IMG/VR virus record: IMGVR_UViG_3300006926_001416
Location: 1-30,789 of that record
Length of the DNA: 30,789 nt
DNA from: a virus
Reading direction: 5' to 3' (one strand)
The position numbers and the translations under genes were made by a program. How positions within the stretch are numbered: the first letter of the stretch is position 1; each line of letters begins with the position of its first letter. Of the stretch, positions 16,341-22,852 are shown in pieces. The notes under the pieces were generated by a model, which was not told where the DNA came from, ran no database searches, and was given only the letters and a program-made list of their open reading frames with translations.

Positions 16341-16589
16341 TTAGCGCAAATTTTCCAGTTGAGACCCAAGTCCACTTTCTTTTAACTTGAGTTGTACATC
16401 TTCAAAAGTAAAAAATTTCTGTAATACATCTTTACTTAAAAATAATTCTCCATTTAAATATAAATCAAACTGTCCTCTTGATCCCTCTTCAGTCTCACAA
16501 GTATCAGGTAAATGTTGATTAATTTGTGCAGAAAGACCTTCTGCTTGTGGTCTATAATTTCAGGAACCACAATATTTAATTAAAAACAT
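16341..16589 (-). CDS. Selenoprotein W-like (Rdx family) protein with in-frame UGA (Sec)
   Basis: Read from ATG 16589 with the single TGA at 16562-16560 taken as selenocysteine, the frame gives 82 residues ending at TAA 16341. The start is MFLIKYCGS-Sec-NYRPQAEG. The Sec falls in the CxxU redox motif exactly where SelW has it (YCGAU in mammals). The rest also fits the Rdx domain: RGQFDLYLNGELFLSKD, then FFTFEDVQLKL. SelW-type proteins are thioredoxin-fold thiol redox proteins. A ribosome site AAGGGA lies six bases before the ATG. A hairpin with a GGUCU loop begins 15 bases after the TGA (separate entry). Codon use on both sides of the TGA is that of neighbouring genes, and there is no second stop or frameshift, which argues against a decayed gene. 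A Cys-to-stop mutation or sequencing error remains possible. Function would depend on host SelB, tRNA-Sec and SelD. Confidence 0.82.
16528..16544 (-). promoter_or_regulatory. Bacterial-type SECIS hairpin
   Basis: Minus-strand RNA GCAGAA-GGUCU-UUCUGC forms a perfect 6-bp stem with a five-base loop. The loop starts 21 bases after the UGA, within the spacing known for bacterial SECIS elements. The loop GGUCU equals that of the E. coli fdhF element, where the two G are contacted by SelB. The bulged U of the E. coli stem is not evident here. Confidence 0.75.
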
Positions 16590-16618
16590 ATATCCCTTCT
16601 TTCGGATTTTAAATTTTT

Positions 16619-17053
16619 CTAATCCCAAAGACCGTGATAATGCTTTGCGAAAAGATTTAGACCTTCTTCAATTTTATTCCACCATTCATTTCTTTCATTT
16701 TCATGATCTACATGGTGGGCAATTTTATCATAGTCTTCATCTTTATCAATAATCATTTCAAACGCATTAATCATTTTCTGAAGTTTTTCCATCCAGAGAT
16801 TTTCGTAATACTTACTCTCTGCTTCACGATCTAAAATTTCTTCAAATGATCCCTGAGAAGAAAACTCAGGATATGCTTCTGTTTCGTCATAAGGAGTAGG
16901 ATAACCAAAATGTGGTACACGTTCCCGTAAACGAATAAGAGCAGGATGAATAATATTAGCAAGAGTATTATCCAAATTCCAAACATCATGATTGTCAATG
17001 CGTATATGAAAGGCCCGATTTTTTCTAGCAACGGATCCCATTTTCACAAACAT
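16619..17053 (-). CDS. Conserved phage protein, unknown
   Basis: A 144-residue protein with VWNLDNTLANIIHPALIRLRE near the start, HFGYP, a long acidic helix (MIIDKDEDYDKIAHHVDHEN) and the end GLNLFAKHYHGLWD. The pattern (xDVWxLDxTLAxxIxPxLxxL... ending LFxKxYxxLWD) is familiar from T4-like and other phage proteins of unknown function, where it lies among accessory genes. The first ATG is used; another lies four codons in. Confidence 0.7.
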   Translation of the reverse strand: MFVKMGSVARKNRAFHIRIDNHDVWNLDNTLANIIHPALIRLRERVPHFGYPTPYDETEAYPEFSSQGSFEEILDREAESKYYENLWMEKLQKMINAFEMIIDKDEDYDKIAHHVDHENERNEWWNKIEEGLNLFAKHYHGLWD

Positions 17054-17083
17054 AATAAATTCTCTATCAAGTATTTATGGTAG

Positions 17084-17159
17084 TGGCTCCCCGAACCGGA
17101 TTCGAACCAGTGACCCAATGATTAACAGTCATTTGCTCTACCAACTGAGCTATCGGGGA
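17084..17159 (-). tRNA. tRNA-Asn (GTT)
   Basis: Full cloverleaf on the minus strand: acceptor TCCCCGA/TCGGGGA, D-arm AGCTCAGTTGGTAGAGC, anticodon loop CTGTTAA, T-arm GGTTCGAATCC, encoded CCA. It is one of four phage tRNAs with GUN anticodons. Confidence 0.95.
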
Positions 17160-17162
17160 ATA

Positions 17163-17360
17163 TTATAATTGGCCTTCGAAAAGATATTTATCAAAAAAAT
17201 GCCAAACAAAATCTGGAAGTTCCAAGGCTCTACAAACCAGAACAAAGCTATGATGTACAAAATAATAATAATCAACACTTATTCTGCTTGCAATATAACT
17301 TACTATCAAAAGCAAAGTAAACCAGATAAACATTTCACGAATAATATTTTTTCTAAACAT
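17163..17360 (-). CDS. Small membrane protein
   Basis: A 65-residue protein from ATG 17360 (MFRKNIIREMFIWFTLLLIV), with one clear transmembrane helix followed by an aromatic-rich segment. The start overlaps the upstream stop by eight bases. Its stop is four bases from the 5' end of tRNA-Asn. No family recognised. Confidence 0.55.
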   Translation of the reverse strand: MFRKNIIREMFIWFTLLLIVSYIASRISVDYYYFVHHSFVLVCRALELPDFVWHFFDKYLFEGQL

Positions 17361-17904
17361 CTTCGTCAATCGCATATTTTAAAATTGTATTTTCAAGTTC
17401 ATCCGCACCTGTCGCATAATCACTCTCTGATCCTTCTTCTGCGAGTTTTCTCATTCGCTTTACAGTCTCGATACCTTCACGAACAAAAACAGGAGCTAAA
17501 TCTTCAAAACCATTCCAATCATATCGGAATTCATAACCTTCTTCAGACAAAGTACTTAATTTAGTGGTTTCCCAAGTAGCAACTTGCCATTTTCCTTCAG
17601 TCTCTACCCAGACATAAACATATTCAAGATAAGAACTTTCCCGAATATACTCTTCAAAATCAAGATAATTTTCATAAGCTATTGGTTCATCTGTATTTGC
17701 ACGATCCTCATGAGACTTTTTAACTGTTTCACTCAAACCTGATGCATAACCCAAAGTTGTAGCTAATTCAAATGCTTTTTCTTTAGAATTATAATTTTCT
17801 AGCAATTGTTCACCAACACCAGTTGTATAACCGTCATAATGCACGTAGGATGAAGTAACTTCCCAATCCTTGTTCATATATGCTACTAAACTATTCGTAC
17901 TCAT
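17353..17904 (-). CDS. Conserved phage protein, unknown
   Basis: A 183-residue protein starting MSTNSLVAYMNKDW, with SSYVHYDGYTTGVGEQLLEN. This opening (a short strand, then a histidine or tryptophan next to DGY and G..LL..Y) is shared by a widespread family of phage proteins of unknown function. The C-terminal part is helical and acidic. Coupled to the preceding small gene by ATGA. Confidence 0.7.
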   Translation of the reverse strand: MSTNSLVAYMNKDWEVTSSYVHYDGYTTGVGEQLLENYNSKEKAFELATTLGYASGLSETVKKSHEDRANTDEPIAYENYLDFEEYIRESSYLEYVYVWVETEGKWQVATWETTKLSTLSEEGYEFRYDWNGFEDLAPVFVREGIETVKRMRKLAEEGSESDYATGADELENTILKYAIDEDV

Positions 17905-18056
17905 AATGCCCCCATATCACAAAGGTAACTTTCTAATGCATAGAATGAACCCCATTGTGTGTTATCTATTTCACCATTTACTGCTTCCCAATAAGAAGCA
18001 ATCAGTTCTTCTAAACTCCTGTTTAAACTTAAATCAATTTTATCTTTCATTTCCAT
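17901..18056 (-). CDS. Small acidic protein, 51 residues
   Basis: The frame starts MEMKDKIDLSLNRSLEE and ends SYLCDMGAL. Both ends are coupled (TAATG with the upstream gene, ATGA with the downstream gene), which supports it as a real gene. Function unknown. Confidence 0.65.
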   Translation of the reverse strand: MEMKDKIDLSLNRSLEELIASYWEAVNGEIDNTQWGSFYALESYLCDMGAL

Positions 18057-18445
18057 TAGTCCATCCTCGAATCTACATAAACTCTCATTCCAACTTCTTT
18101 CAAAACATCGGCAAATGCCTCTGCATAAGCCTCTTTACGAGCAAGAGACTGTCCAAACTCTCGGACAGAAACATACCATCCACCATAATAATGCTTATTA
18201 CCTTTTCCAATACTTTTAAGATAGGAAACAAATTTTCCGCGGGCAGGATTAATAACTACTCCAGCAAATCCACAAACTCCACCTTCAACAACATAAGTTT
18301 TTTTGGAATAATCAATTTCATTACCCATCAACTCTGTAGGAGTTCCGACTACCATCGGAGTAACACCGACTCTACGACCAGCATCCATGCCCATCAAATG
18401 GGCTCTCTCTAAAACTTTTTCACAATGCACACGACTCATAGCCAT
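18056..18445 (-). CDS. Conserved phage protein, unknown
   Basis: A 129-residue protein, first gene after the promoter at 18461-18528. It contains GVCGFAGVVINPARGKFVSYL and GGWYVSVREFGQSLARKEAYA. The combination CGFAxVxIxPxRGxF followed by a WY...QS..RKEAYA segment recurs in phage proteins of unknown function. A second ATG two codons in is possible. Confidence 0.7.
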   Translation of the reverse strand: MAMSRVHCEKVLERAHLMGMDAGRRVGVTPMVVGTPTELMGNEIDYSKKTYVVEGGVCGFAGVVINPARGKFVSYLKSIGKGNKHYYGGWYVSVREFGQSLARKEAYAEAFADVLKEVGMRVYVDSRMD

Positions 18446-18460
18446 AATTTATATCTCAAA

Positions 18461-18528
18461 GGGGTTAATGATCGAGAGGAATTCCCAACCTTCACTTATA
18501 TTATCTCAAAACCACGCCATAGTGTCAA
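18461..18528 (-). promoter_or_regulatory. Sigma-70-type promoter with conserved leader (copy 1)
   Basis: TTGACA (18528-18523) and GATAAT (18505-18500) are 17 bases apart. The leader that follows shares with copies at 19405 and 23039 the stretch AGTGAAGGTTGGGAATTCCT, and upstream of the -35 an AATTTTTAT-like UP element. The leader can form a short GGGA/TCCC-type hairpin (here with a wobble pair) inside GGTT/AACC. It drives 18445 leftwards. Confidence 0.85.
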
Positions 18529-18550
18529 GATAAAAATTGGTTTTCTTCAG

Positions 18551-18703
18551 TTATTCAATTAAATTCGAAACATCAGATACAAACCTATTAGTAATTTCTC
18601 TAGGATTAAATCCAACGCCAACCTCTTCACCAGAAAAACTAACACTAAATGCTCCGGCATAAATCATATACGCTATTATAGCAACTGCAATATATTTTAT
18701 CAT
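18551..18703 (-). CDS. Small secreted or membrane protein, 50 residues
   Basis: Starts MIKYIAVAIIAYMIYAGAFS, a signal peptide or anchor, then SFSGEEVGVGFNPREITNRF. Coupled by ATGA to the upstream gene (18700-18703). Function unknown. Confidence 0.6.
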   Translation of the reverse strand: MIKYIAVAIIAYMIYAGAFSVSFSGEEVGVGFNPREITNRFVSDVSNLIE

Positions 18704-18948
18704 ACTACCCTCACGCTATTTTTTAAAAGTTCTTCTGATGAAATTTCATAACCAAAAAAATGTTTGTCGATTTCGACAACAATATCACCAACATTGGTCA
18801 TTCTTAACATTTCAATATGTGATATTAATTTTTTAGATTCTTTCATTGCCCAAATTCTTGCCTCTTCAAGTGACGCAAATATTTCAGAAGAAAGAAATTC
18901 TCCTTTCTTGAACAATCTTGCTACAAAGTACGTTTCTTTATTTTTCAC
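18700..18948 (-). CDS. Small protein, unknown
   Basis: An 82-residue protein, MKNKETYFVARLFKKGEFLS onward. It contains SLEEARIWAMKESKK, a helix typical of small phage accessory proteins. No family recognised. Confidence 0.6.
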   Translation of the reverse strand: MKNKETYFVARLFKKGEFLSSEIFASLEEARIWAMKESKKLISHIEMLRMTNVGDIVVEIDKHFFGYEISSEELLKNSVRVV

Positions 18949-18959
18949 TATATCTCCTC

Positions 18960-19046
18960 CTACATTAAGGCAATCATAAAAAGGATAAACAAATATCCTA
19001 CACCAAACAATAATACCAAAGTTACACTTTCTTCAAGCCACACCAT
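18960..19046 (-). CDS. Single-pass membrane micropeptide (28 residues)
   Basis: A strong AGGAGAAATT site precedes ATG 19046. The peptide is MVWLEESVTLVLLFGVGYLF with end ILFMIALM, one transmembrane helix and nothing else. Several peptides of this form occur in the window. Confidence 0.55.
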   Translation of the reverse strand: MVWLEESVTLVLLFGVGYLFILFMIALM

Positions 19047-19054
19047 AATTTCTC

Positions 19055-19387
19055 CTAAAATAATGAAGTATGCATTCCTGTATGAGCGGTGAATGTTCCT
19101 CTCATCAGATCATTATACACGTTTTTATATTCACTTACAGATTTTAACTCACCTTTTTTAGTAAGTTTTGCAAACATCATATCGTAAGTATCCATTGAAT
19201 TTAGTGTAATTCTTAAATAATTGGAATTTGAACTGTTTCTACCAAGTTTCATTGCAAGACCATCACCAAGATTCAATAAATTCTTAGCTCCTGTCATCAT
19301 TCGAAACTTGTTTCCACCCAATTGTTCCCAAATAATACGGGCAACATCACCACTTTCATACTTATCTTTATTTGCGTACATGCTCAT
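19055..19387 (-). CDS. Conserved phage protein, unknown
   Basis: A 110-residue protein, first gene after the promoter at 19405-19472. It contains WEQLGGNKFRMMTGAKNLL and YLRITLNSMDTYDMMFAKL. The form (QLGG.KF..MTGAK.....L.F.L......N.....L...DTYd) is a known phage and plasmid family of unknown function. No ribosome site is evident before the ATG. Confidence 0.7.
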   Translation of the reverse strand: MSMYANKDKYESGDVARIIWEQLGGNKFRMMTGAKNLLNLGDGLAMKLGRNSSNSNYLRITLNSMDTYDMMFAKLTKKGELKSVSEYKNVYNDLMRGTFTAHTGMHTSLF

Positions 19388-19404
19388 AATAAAAATTTAT
19401 TAGG

Positions 19405-19472
19405 GGGGTTAATGATCGGGAGGAATTCCCAACCTTCACTTATATTATATCAAACAGGGGGTGGAGTGTCAA
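19405..19472 (-). promoter_or_regulatory. Sigma-70 consensus promoter with conserved leader (copy 2)
   Basis: TTGACA (19472-19467), 17 bases, TATAAT (19449-19444): a full consensus. The leader carries the shared GAAGGTTGGGAATTCCTCCC stretch with a perfect GGGA/TCCC hairpin. It transcribes 19387 leftwards. The 26-bp palindrome lies just upstream of the -35. Confidence 0.9.
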
Positions 19473-19474
19473 GA

Positions 19475-19500
19475 CAATAATTGGTAATTACCAATTATTG
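19475..19500. repeat. Perfect 26-bp palindrome
   Basis: The 26 bases read identically on both strands, centred on GGTAATTACC. They cover the lipoprotein stop codon and abut the -35 of the next promoter. They could be an operator, a bidirectional terminator stem without T run, or a cruciform site. The outer half also supplies the promoter's UP element. Confidence 0.9.
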
Positions 19501-20091
19501 TTTGGTAAAAATCATATCAGTAGAATCTGCACTTGTTGGATATGCTGTTGAATCACATGCTAAGTATAAAATATTTTCATTAAGTTGATAAAAACAATAA
19601 ACAACATCTCCTGCTTTTTCATTAGTACAATCTTTTGCAATATTCAGTTTCCAGTCATCATAATCACAATTATTGTCAGAATTATAAGAATTTGTTGATA
19701 AAACAGATTGAGGTGTTCTTTTTGTGATAGAACCAATTGTTATTAAAAATCTATTCTTTTCGCTTATTAAATTATACGTATGTGTTTCTTCCTGTAGGGC
19801 ATAATCAGTAAGACAATTTGCATCAGAATGTTGTTCTTCTCTTACAAATATACTATTATCTACATATGTAAATTGAAAATGATTAGAATAATTATCTGAA
19901 TCAACATAACATTCTGTTTTCCACAATTCTTTTGATTCTTTAGTTGCAGTTTGTGGTGTAGAAAATTTTGTTCCAGGTGAAGTTATGAATGGAGAAGTTG
20001 AAACCTCTGCAGAACCTGAACTAGTTGCATATTCTTCATTGTTTGCACAACCAGATAAAACTAAAAGTAAAATCGGAATAATATATTTCAT
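19495..20091 (-). CDS. Lipoprotein, unknown
   Basis: From the ATG at 20091, MKYIIPILLLVLSGCANNEE gives a clear lipoprotein signal with the Cys at residue 15. The mature part of about 184 residues is Ser/Thr/Asn-rich with six or so cysteines (KTECYVDSD, NNCDYDDW, KDCTNEK, DVVYCFYQL). It looks more like a bacterial periplasmic lipoprotein than a phage structural protein. It forms a divergent pair with the plus-strand gene at 20122 and may be a host-derived cargo gene. Confidence 0.7.
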   Translation of the reverse strand: MKYIIPILLLVLSGCANNEEYATSSGSAEVSTSPFITSPGTKFSTPQTATKESKELWKTECYVDSDNYSNHFQFTYVDNSIFVREEQHSDANCLTDYALQEETHTYNLISEKNRFLITIGSITKRTPQSVLSTNSYNSDNNCDYDDWKLNIAKDCTNEKAGDVVYCFYQLNENILYLACDSTAYPTSADSTDMIFTKQ

Positions 20092-20121
20092 TTTGTTCCT
20101 TTCATAATAAATATTATAATT

Positions 20122-20802
20122 ATGGATAAACCCGCATACATACAAAACTCAACTGTCGGCTATAAAAATATGTCGTTCAAAGAAAGTATAGAATTTCATT
20201 TCTCTCATCCATACCCATCACCACCGAATTACCTCCTCACCGTAGGACCAAATTCTAAACTGACAAAATCTTGTCAAGAAACTTTTGATGGACCGTATTT
20301 AACATTTGATTCTATAAAATGGAATGACATCTTTGTAATAGATATGAAAATTGAAGCATTTCTTACAGGATTCGCACAAAAAGTATTAAACAAATCCATA
20401 TTCAATAAGCATGGAGAGCTTCAATCAAATCAAAAACTTCTTATTCAGTTACATGTCGGTCAAAGCCACGAGGAGTCTGAAAAAATAATTCAAGAAGCAT
20501 TTGATTACTTCAATCAAATAAATTCTGCTGTGATTGAACAATTCCAAATTCACAACCGCAAAAAAATAATTTATCTTGAATATATGATCTTCGATGATCA
20601 AACAATTTATCTAAACCTATTAACAAATATGAAAACAGATATGTTTTATGATATCGAAATTCATACCGTACATAAGCTCACCTCCCCCTACTACCCCTAC
20701 ACACATCTTCACACTATAATTGAAAAATGGAGTGTCCGACAGTATTCGAACCTGTATGGTCATTGGCAGTGGATCTTCCGTGGCGGTCCCAATGGGATTT
20801 GA
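20122..20802 (+). CDS. Unknown protein, the only convincing plus-strand gene
   Basis: A 226-residue frame starting MDKPAYIQNSTVGYKNMSFK. Its body reads as a genuine protein (KIEAFLTGFAQKVLNKSIFN, KLLIQLHVGQSHEESEKIIQ) but matches no family I know. A TATAAT sits one base before the first ATG, so translation may start at the ATG at 20170. The last 23 or so codons run antisense through a decayed tRNA and into the 3' end of tRNA-Asp, so the natural stop seems to have been lost. It is divergent from the lipoprotein gene. Confidence 0.55.
   Translation: MDKPAYIQNSTVGYKNMSFKESIEFHFSHPYPSPPNYLLTVGPNSKLTKSCQETFDGPYLTFDSIKWNDIFVIDMKIEAFLTGFAQKVLNKSIFNKHGELQSNQKLLIQLHVGQSHEESEKIIQEAFDYFNQINSAVIEQFQIHNRKKIIYLEYMIFDDQTIYLNLLTNMKTDMFYDIEIHTVHKLTSPYYPYTHLHTIIEKWSVRQYSNLYGHWQWIFRGGPNGI
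20728..20780 (-). pseudogene. Decayed tRNA 3' part, Gly(GCC)-like
   Basis: Directly after the CCA of tRNA-Asp the minus strand continues with a D-loop-like GGAAGATCC, a CTGCCAA anticodon loop, GGTTCGAAT, an acceptor half CGGACAC, discriminator T and CCA. The 5' acceptor and D-stem are missing, the anticodon stem is poorly paired and the T-stem has a G-A mismatch. It reads as a truncated tRNA-Gly(GCC) left by a deletion between two adjacent tRNA genes. Confidence 0.6.
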
Positions 20803-20858
20803 ACCCATGTTGCAGGATTGACAATCCTGAGTCCTAGGCCTAACTGAACGATGGGACC
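20781..20858 (-). tRNA. tRNA-Asp (GTC)
   Basis: Cloverleaf on the minus strand: acceptor GGTCCCA/TGGGACC, anticodon stem CAGGA/TCCTG around the loop TTGTCAA, T-arm GGGTTCAAATCCC, encoded CCA. Confidence 0.95.
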
Positions 20859-20869
20859 ATTAAAATAGC

Positions 20870-21058
20870 AAGGGGCAGGCTTATGCGTAGCTCTGAGCTT
20901 ATTCCACGCTCCCCATACCCCTCATAGCACCTGTATCCTCGAGTTCCGTCTGGCATGTTCACGCATCACAAGGAGCGCAGTAGCTGGTCAACTCACTCGT
21001 ACAAGTGGTTAGCTAATCGTTAAAATCCGTGGGGTTGCCCCCAATGTTGTATAACAGC
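20870..21058 (-). ncRNA. Structured RNA in the tRNA block (unknown class)
   Basis: This GC-rich stretch between tRNA-Asp and tRNA-His has no credible reading frame but strong pairing. It holds a 5-bp stem with a GCAA tetraloop (21030-21043) and a nested hairpin closed by 20981-20985 with 21011-21015. A 6-bp helix pairs 20907-20912 with 20972-20977, and a further 6-bp helix pairs 20883-20888 with 20961-20966. The last two would cross, giving a pseudoknot. In T4 the tRNA cluster likewise holds two stable RNAs of unknown function (species 1 and 2). I see no tRNA-like arm as in tmRNA. Confidence 0.55.
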
Positions 21059-21134
21059 ATTGATCCATAGAATATAAATTATATTTTTCCATAACCATGC
21101 TTCTATTATTCCTGTTCCCATATTTCATTTTTAT

Positions 21135-21211
21135 TGGGTTGACGGATGAGAATCGAACTCACAACCATCAGAATCACAATCTAATGCTCTACCAATTGAG
21201 CTACCGTCAAC
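21135..21211 (-). tRNA. tRNA-His (GTG)
   Basis: Minus-strand cloverleaf with acceptor TTGACGG/CCGTCAA, anticodon loop TTGTGAT and T-arm GAGTTCGATTC. The His-specific extra G at -1 (21211) faces discriminator C, followed by CCA. Confidence 0.95.
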
Positions 21212-21214
21212 ATC

Positions 21215-21300
21215 TGGTGGGGAGAGATGGAGTCGAACCATCACAGTCGTTAGACGGCAGGTTTACAGCCTGTTGGGCTCGCCACTTGCTCGGTCTCCCC
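21215..21300 (-). tRNA. tRNA-Tyr (GTA)
   Basis: A class II tRNA with long variable arm: acceptor GGGGAGA/TCTCCCC, anticodon loop CTGTAAA, T-arm GGTTCGACTCC, discriminator A and CCA. It lies three bases from tRNA-His. Confidence 0.95.
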
Positions 21301-21304
21301 ATAA

Positions 21305-21568
21305 TTAAAATGGAAGATCAGATTCATCAGAATCTTCATCAGAATCTTCATCAGAATCAATATACATACCATCTTCATCTGATGTAAAATAATTTCCTGA
21401 ATCATCTTTTGCTTCTATTACTTTTACATATTCAAATCCAGAAGCATTTAAAAAATGTTTAAAGTTTTTCAAAAGGTCTGGTAAAGTAGATCCACGATTC
21501 ATTTGAAAAATTATTTTTTCTTCTTCACCAGTAAACGAAAAACGAAAAACTTCATCAGTAACATTCAT
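21305..21568 (-). CDS. Small protein with acidic Asp/Ser/Glu repeat tail
   Basis: From ATG 21568 (after AGGATTAAT) the 87-residue protein starts MNVTDEVFRFSFTGEEEKII. It ends in a run of DSDE units and SDLPF, encoded by a 12-bp tandem repeat at 21324-21358. Acidic tails of this kind may mimic nucleic acid or bind basic proteins. Family unknown; the final DLPF recalls the acidic tails of single-strand DNA-binding proteins that recruit partners. Confidence 0.65.
   Translation of the reverse strand: MNVTDEVFRFSFTGEEEKIIFQMNRGSTLPDLLKNFKHFLNASGFEYVKVIEAKDDSGNYFTSDEDGMYIDSDEDSDEDSDESDLPF
21324..21358. repeat. 12-bp tandem repeat, about 2.9 copies
   Basis: The unit tcatcagaatct repeats inside the coding region of the acidic-tail protein and encodes Asp-Ser-Asp-Glu units on the minus strand. 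Copy number is likely variable by slippage. Confidence 0.9.
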
Positions 21569-21569
21569 A

Positions 21570-21683
21570 TTAATCCTTTCCTTCAAGAATTCTATATGCA
21601 AGATTTCTTGCTTCTATTTCTCCATATCCTTCTTGAAGAAGGTCTTTATAAATATGTTCTACTAATCTTTGTTCAAAACTCAT
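21570..21683 (-). CDS. Small protein, 37 residues
   Basis: The frame MSFEQRLVEHIYKDLLQEGY to the end ILEGKD is coupled by ATGA to the metalloprotease gene upstream and ends two bases before the next ATG. The helical pattern looks natural. Unknown function. Confidence 0.55.
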   Translation of the reverse strand: MSFEQRLVEHIYKDLLQEGYGEIEARNLAYRILEGKD

Positions 21684-22198
21684 ACTTTCTCCATTTCTTG
21701 TTTTACAAAATCATCCCAAACTGAAATAAATGCTAAAAACAAACCACGTTGTCTACCATGTGCTTCTATTTCATATGGTAGTTCATAATATTCTGTTAAA
21801 TCTTCTGGAGAATAGTTTATGTTTTTCCAAAGTAATTTACCCGATCTCCAGGTTAATTCTCCAACAAGATATTGTTTAATGTGTACTAATTCATGAGCCA
21901 AAGTTTCAAGAATTTGATGAACCCATTCATCTCCGCCTCTTCTACGACCATATTCATCTTCATTCATCTTACGATGGTCGAGAATAATTTGAAACTTCCT
22001 TGGTCTGTAGACATTAGTACCGGGTTTAATTCTTGCTTCACCGCCATCAGTATGACGCCTCATATGTACATCTATTTCTACATTGTCTAAAAGTCTTTTA
22101 CGATTAGGAAGCAATTTAGCTAGACCATAAGCAGTCATACCATAAATTGCATCCTTAACGTTCTGATCAAAATTTCTACAATGAAGATTAACTTTCAT
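21680..22198 (-). CDS. Zinc metalloprotease-like protein (HExxH)
   Basis: The 172-residue protein has ETLAHELVHIKQYLVGE with the HExxH zinc motif, and a later Glu in YEIEAHGRQ about 50 residues on that could be the third ligand. The N-terminal half is basic with RRHTDGGEARIKPGTN and FQIILDH. Phage proteins of this SprT/zincin type are common among T4-like accessory genes; targets are unknown. Confidence 0.7.
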   Translation of the reverse strand: MKVNLHCRNFDQNVKDAIYGMTAYGLAKLLPNRKRLLDNVEIDVHMRRHTDGGEARIKPGTNVYRPRKFQIILDHRKMNEDEYGRRRGGDEWVHQILETLAHELVHIKQYLVGELTWRSGKLLWKNINYSPEDLTEYYELPYEIEAHGRQRGLFLAFISVWDDFVKQEMEKV

Positions 22199-22199
22199 T

Positions 22200-22625
22200 T
22201 TAACCAGCTCCAGTCCATCTTACACAACGAAAACCCTTTTCTTCAAAAACATTTCCCCTTGCAAAGTTCCTTGCAGGAGCGGCCCAACCAGCGGGCTTCA
22301 AAATGTCTCCGAAACGAAATTTTTTATCACGATCAGTATTAACAACAAAAGCACAAACAGAAGTACTTCCTCTTTTTCCGCTTATCACTTTTATGTATTT
22401 AGAACCATATTCATAAGTAAGACCATCAGCATAATCTTTTTCCATCTGCTTTTTGATTTCATCTGATCCGCCTTTACCCGCTCTTGACCATGAATTATAA
22501 CTTTCTATCATGACATCAAGCATTTCATCCATTTTATCGGACATTACTTCATTTTCTATTGCTTCTGCTTCATTTACTATTTGGTCTAATTGATCACCAA
22601 TAGTAACTTCTTCTTTAACACGCAT
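22200..22625 (-). CDS. Conserved phage protein, unknown
   Basis: A 141-residue protein. After a helical acidic N-terminal part the conserved-looking core has YEYGSKYIKVISGKRGSTS, FVVNTDRDKKFRFGDILKPA and APARNFARGNVFE. The pattern YxxGxKYxKV...FVV...KxGDIxKxAxWxAPArNxARGNVF is familiar from many phages without known function. Confidence 0.7.
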   Translation of the reverse strand: MRVKEEVTIGDQLDQIVNEAEAIENEVMSDKMDEMLDVMIESYNSWSRAGKGGSDEIKKQMEKDYADGLTYEYGSKYIKVISGKRGSTSVCAFVVNTDRDKKFRFGDILKPAGWAAPARNFARGNVFEEKGFRCVRWTGAG

Positions 22626-22634
22626 AATTTTTCT

Positions 22635-22850
22635 CTATACTGAAAGATGTTTAATACTAGTAAAGGCTTCTGACATTCGGGCTTTTCCCGATCCATTCTT
22701 ACCCATACGAGTTTTACCAGAACCTCCACGATAATTCGCAGAATACTTTGAAAACATATTTAGTGATTTGGCACCGAGAATCTTTTCGGATCGCTTAATA
22801 CAACCACCTCTTATCAAAAATTCTTCAACTGTTTCAAGTCTTTCACTCAT
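22635..22850 (-). CDS. Small basic protein, unknown
   Basis: A 71-residue protein, Gly/Lys/Arg-rich (GGSGKTRMGKNGSGKARMSE). Its ATG is two bases after the stop of the small upstream gene. No family recognised; the basic composition would fit nucleic-acid binding. Confidence 0.55.
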   Translation of the reverse strand: MSERLETVEEFLIRGGCIKRSEKILGAKSLNMFSKYSANYRGGSGKTRMGKNGSGKARMSEAFTSIKHLSV

Positions 22851-22852
22851 AA

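Noticed and set aside
17169-18412. Long plus-strand frames over the conserved minus-strand genes
   Set aside because: They mirror minus-strand coding regions with low-complexity translations and lack ribosome sites.
20728-20858. Phage attachment site at tRNA
   Set aside because: No integrase or other lysogeny gene is in the window, and T4-like phages are lytic; kept only as a minor alternative.
20870-21058. tmRNA or permuted two-piece tmRNA
   Set aside because: There is no T-arm-like GTTCGA, no tRNA-Ala-type acceptor and no tag frame that fits.
21097-21387. Open plus-strand frame of 96 codons
   Set aside because: It runs antisense through tRNA-His, tRNA-Tyr and the acidic repeat, and its composition follows those features.
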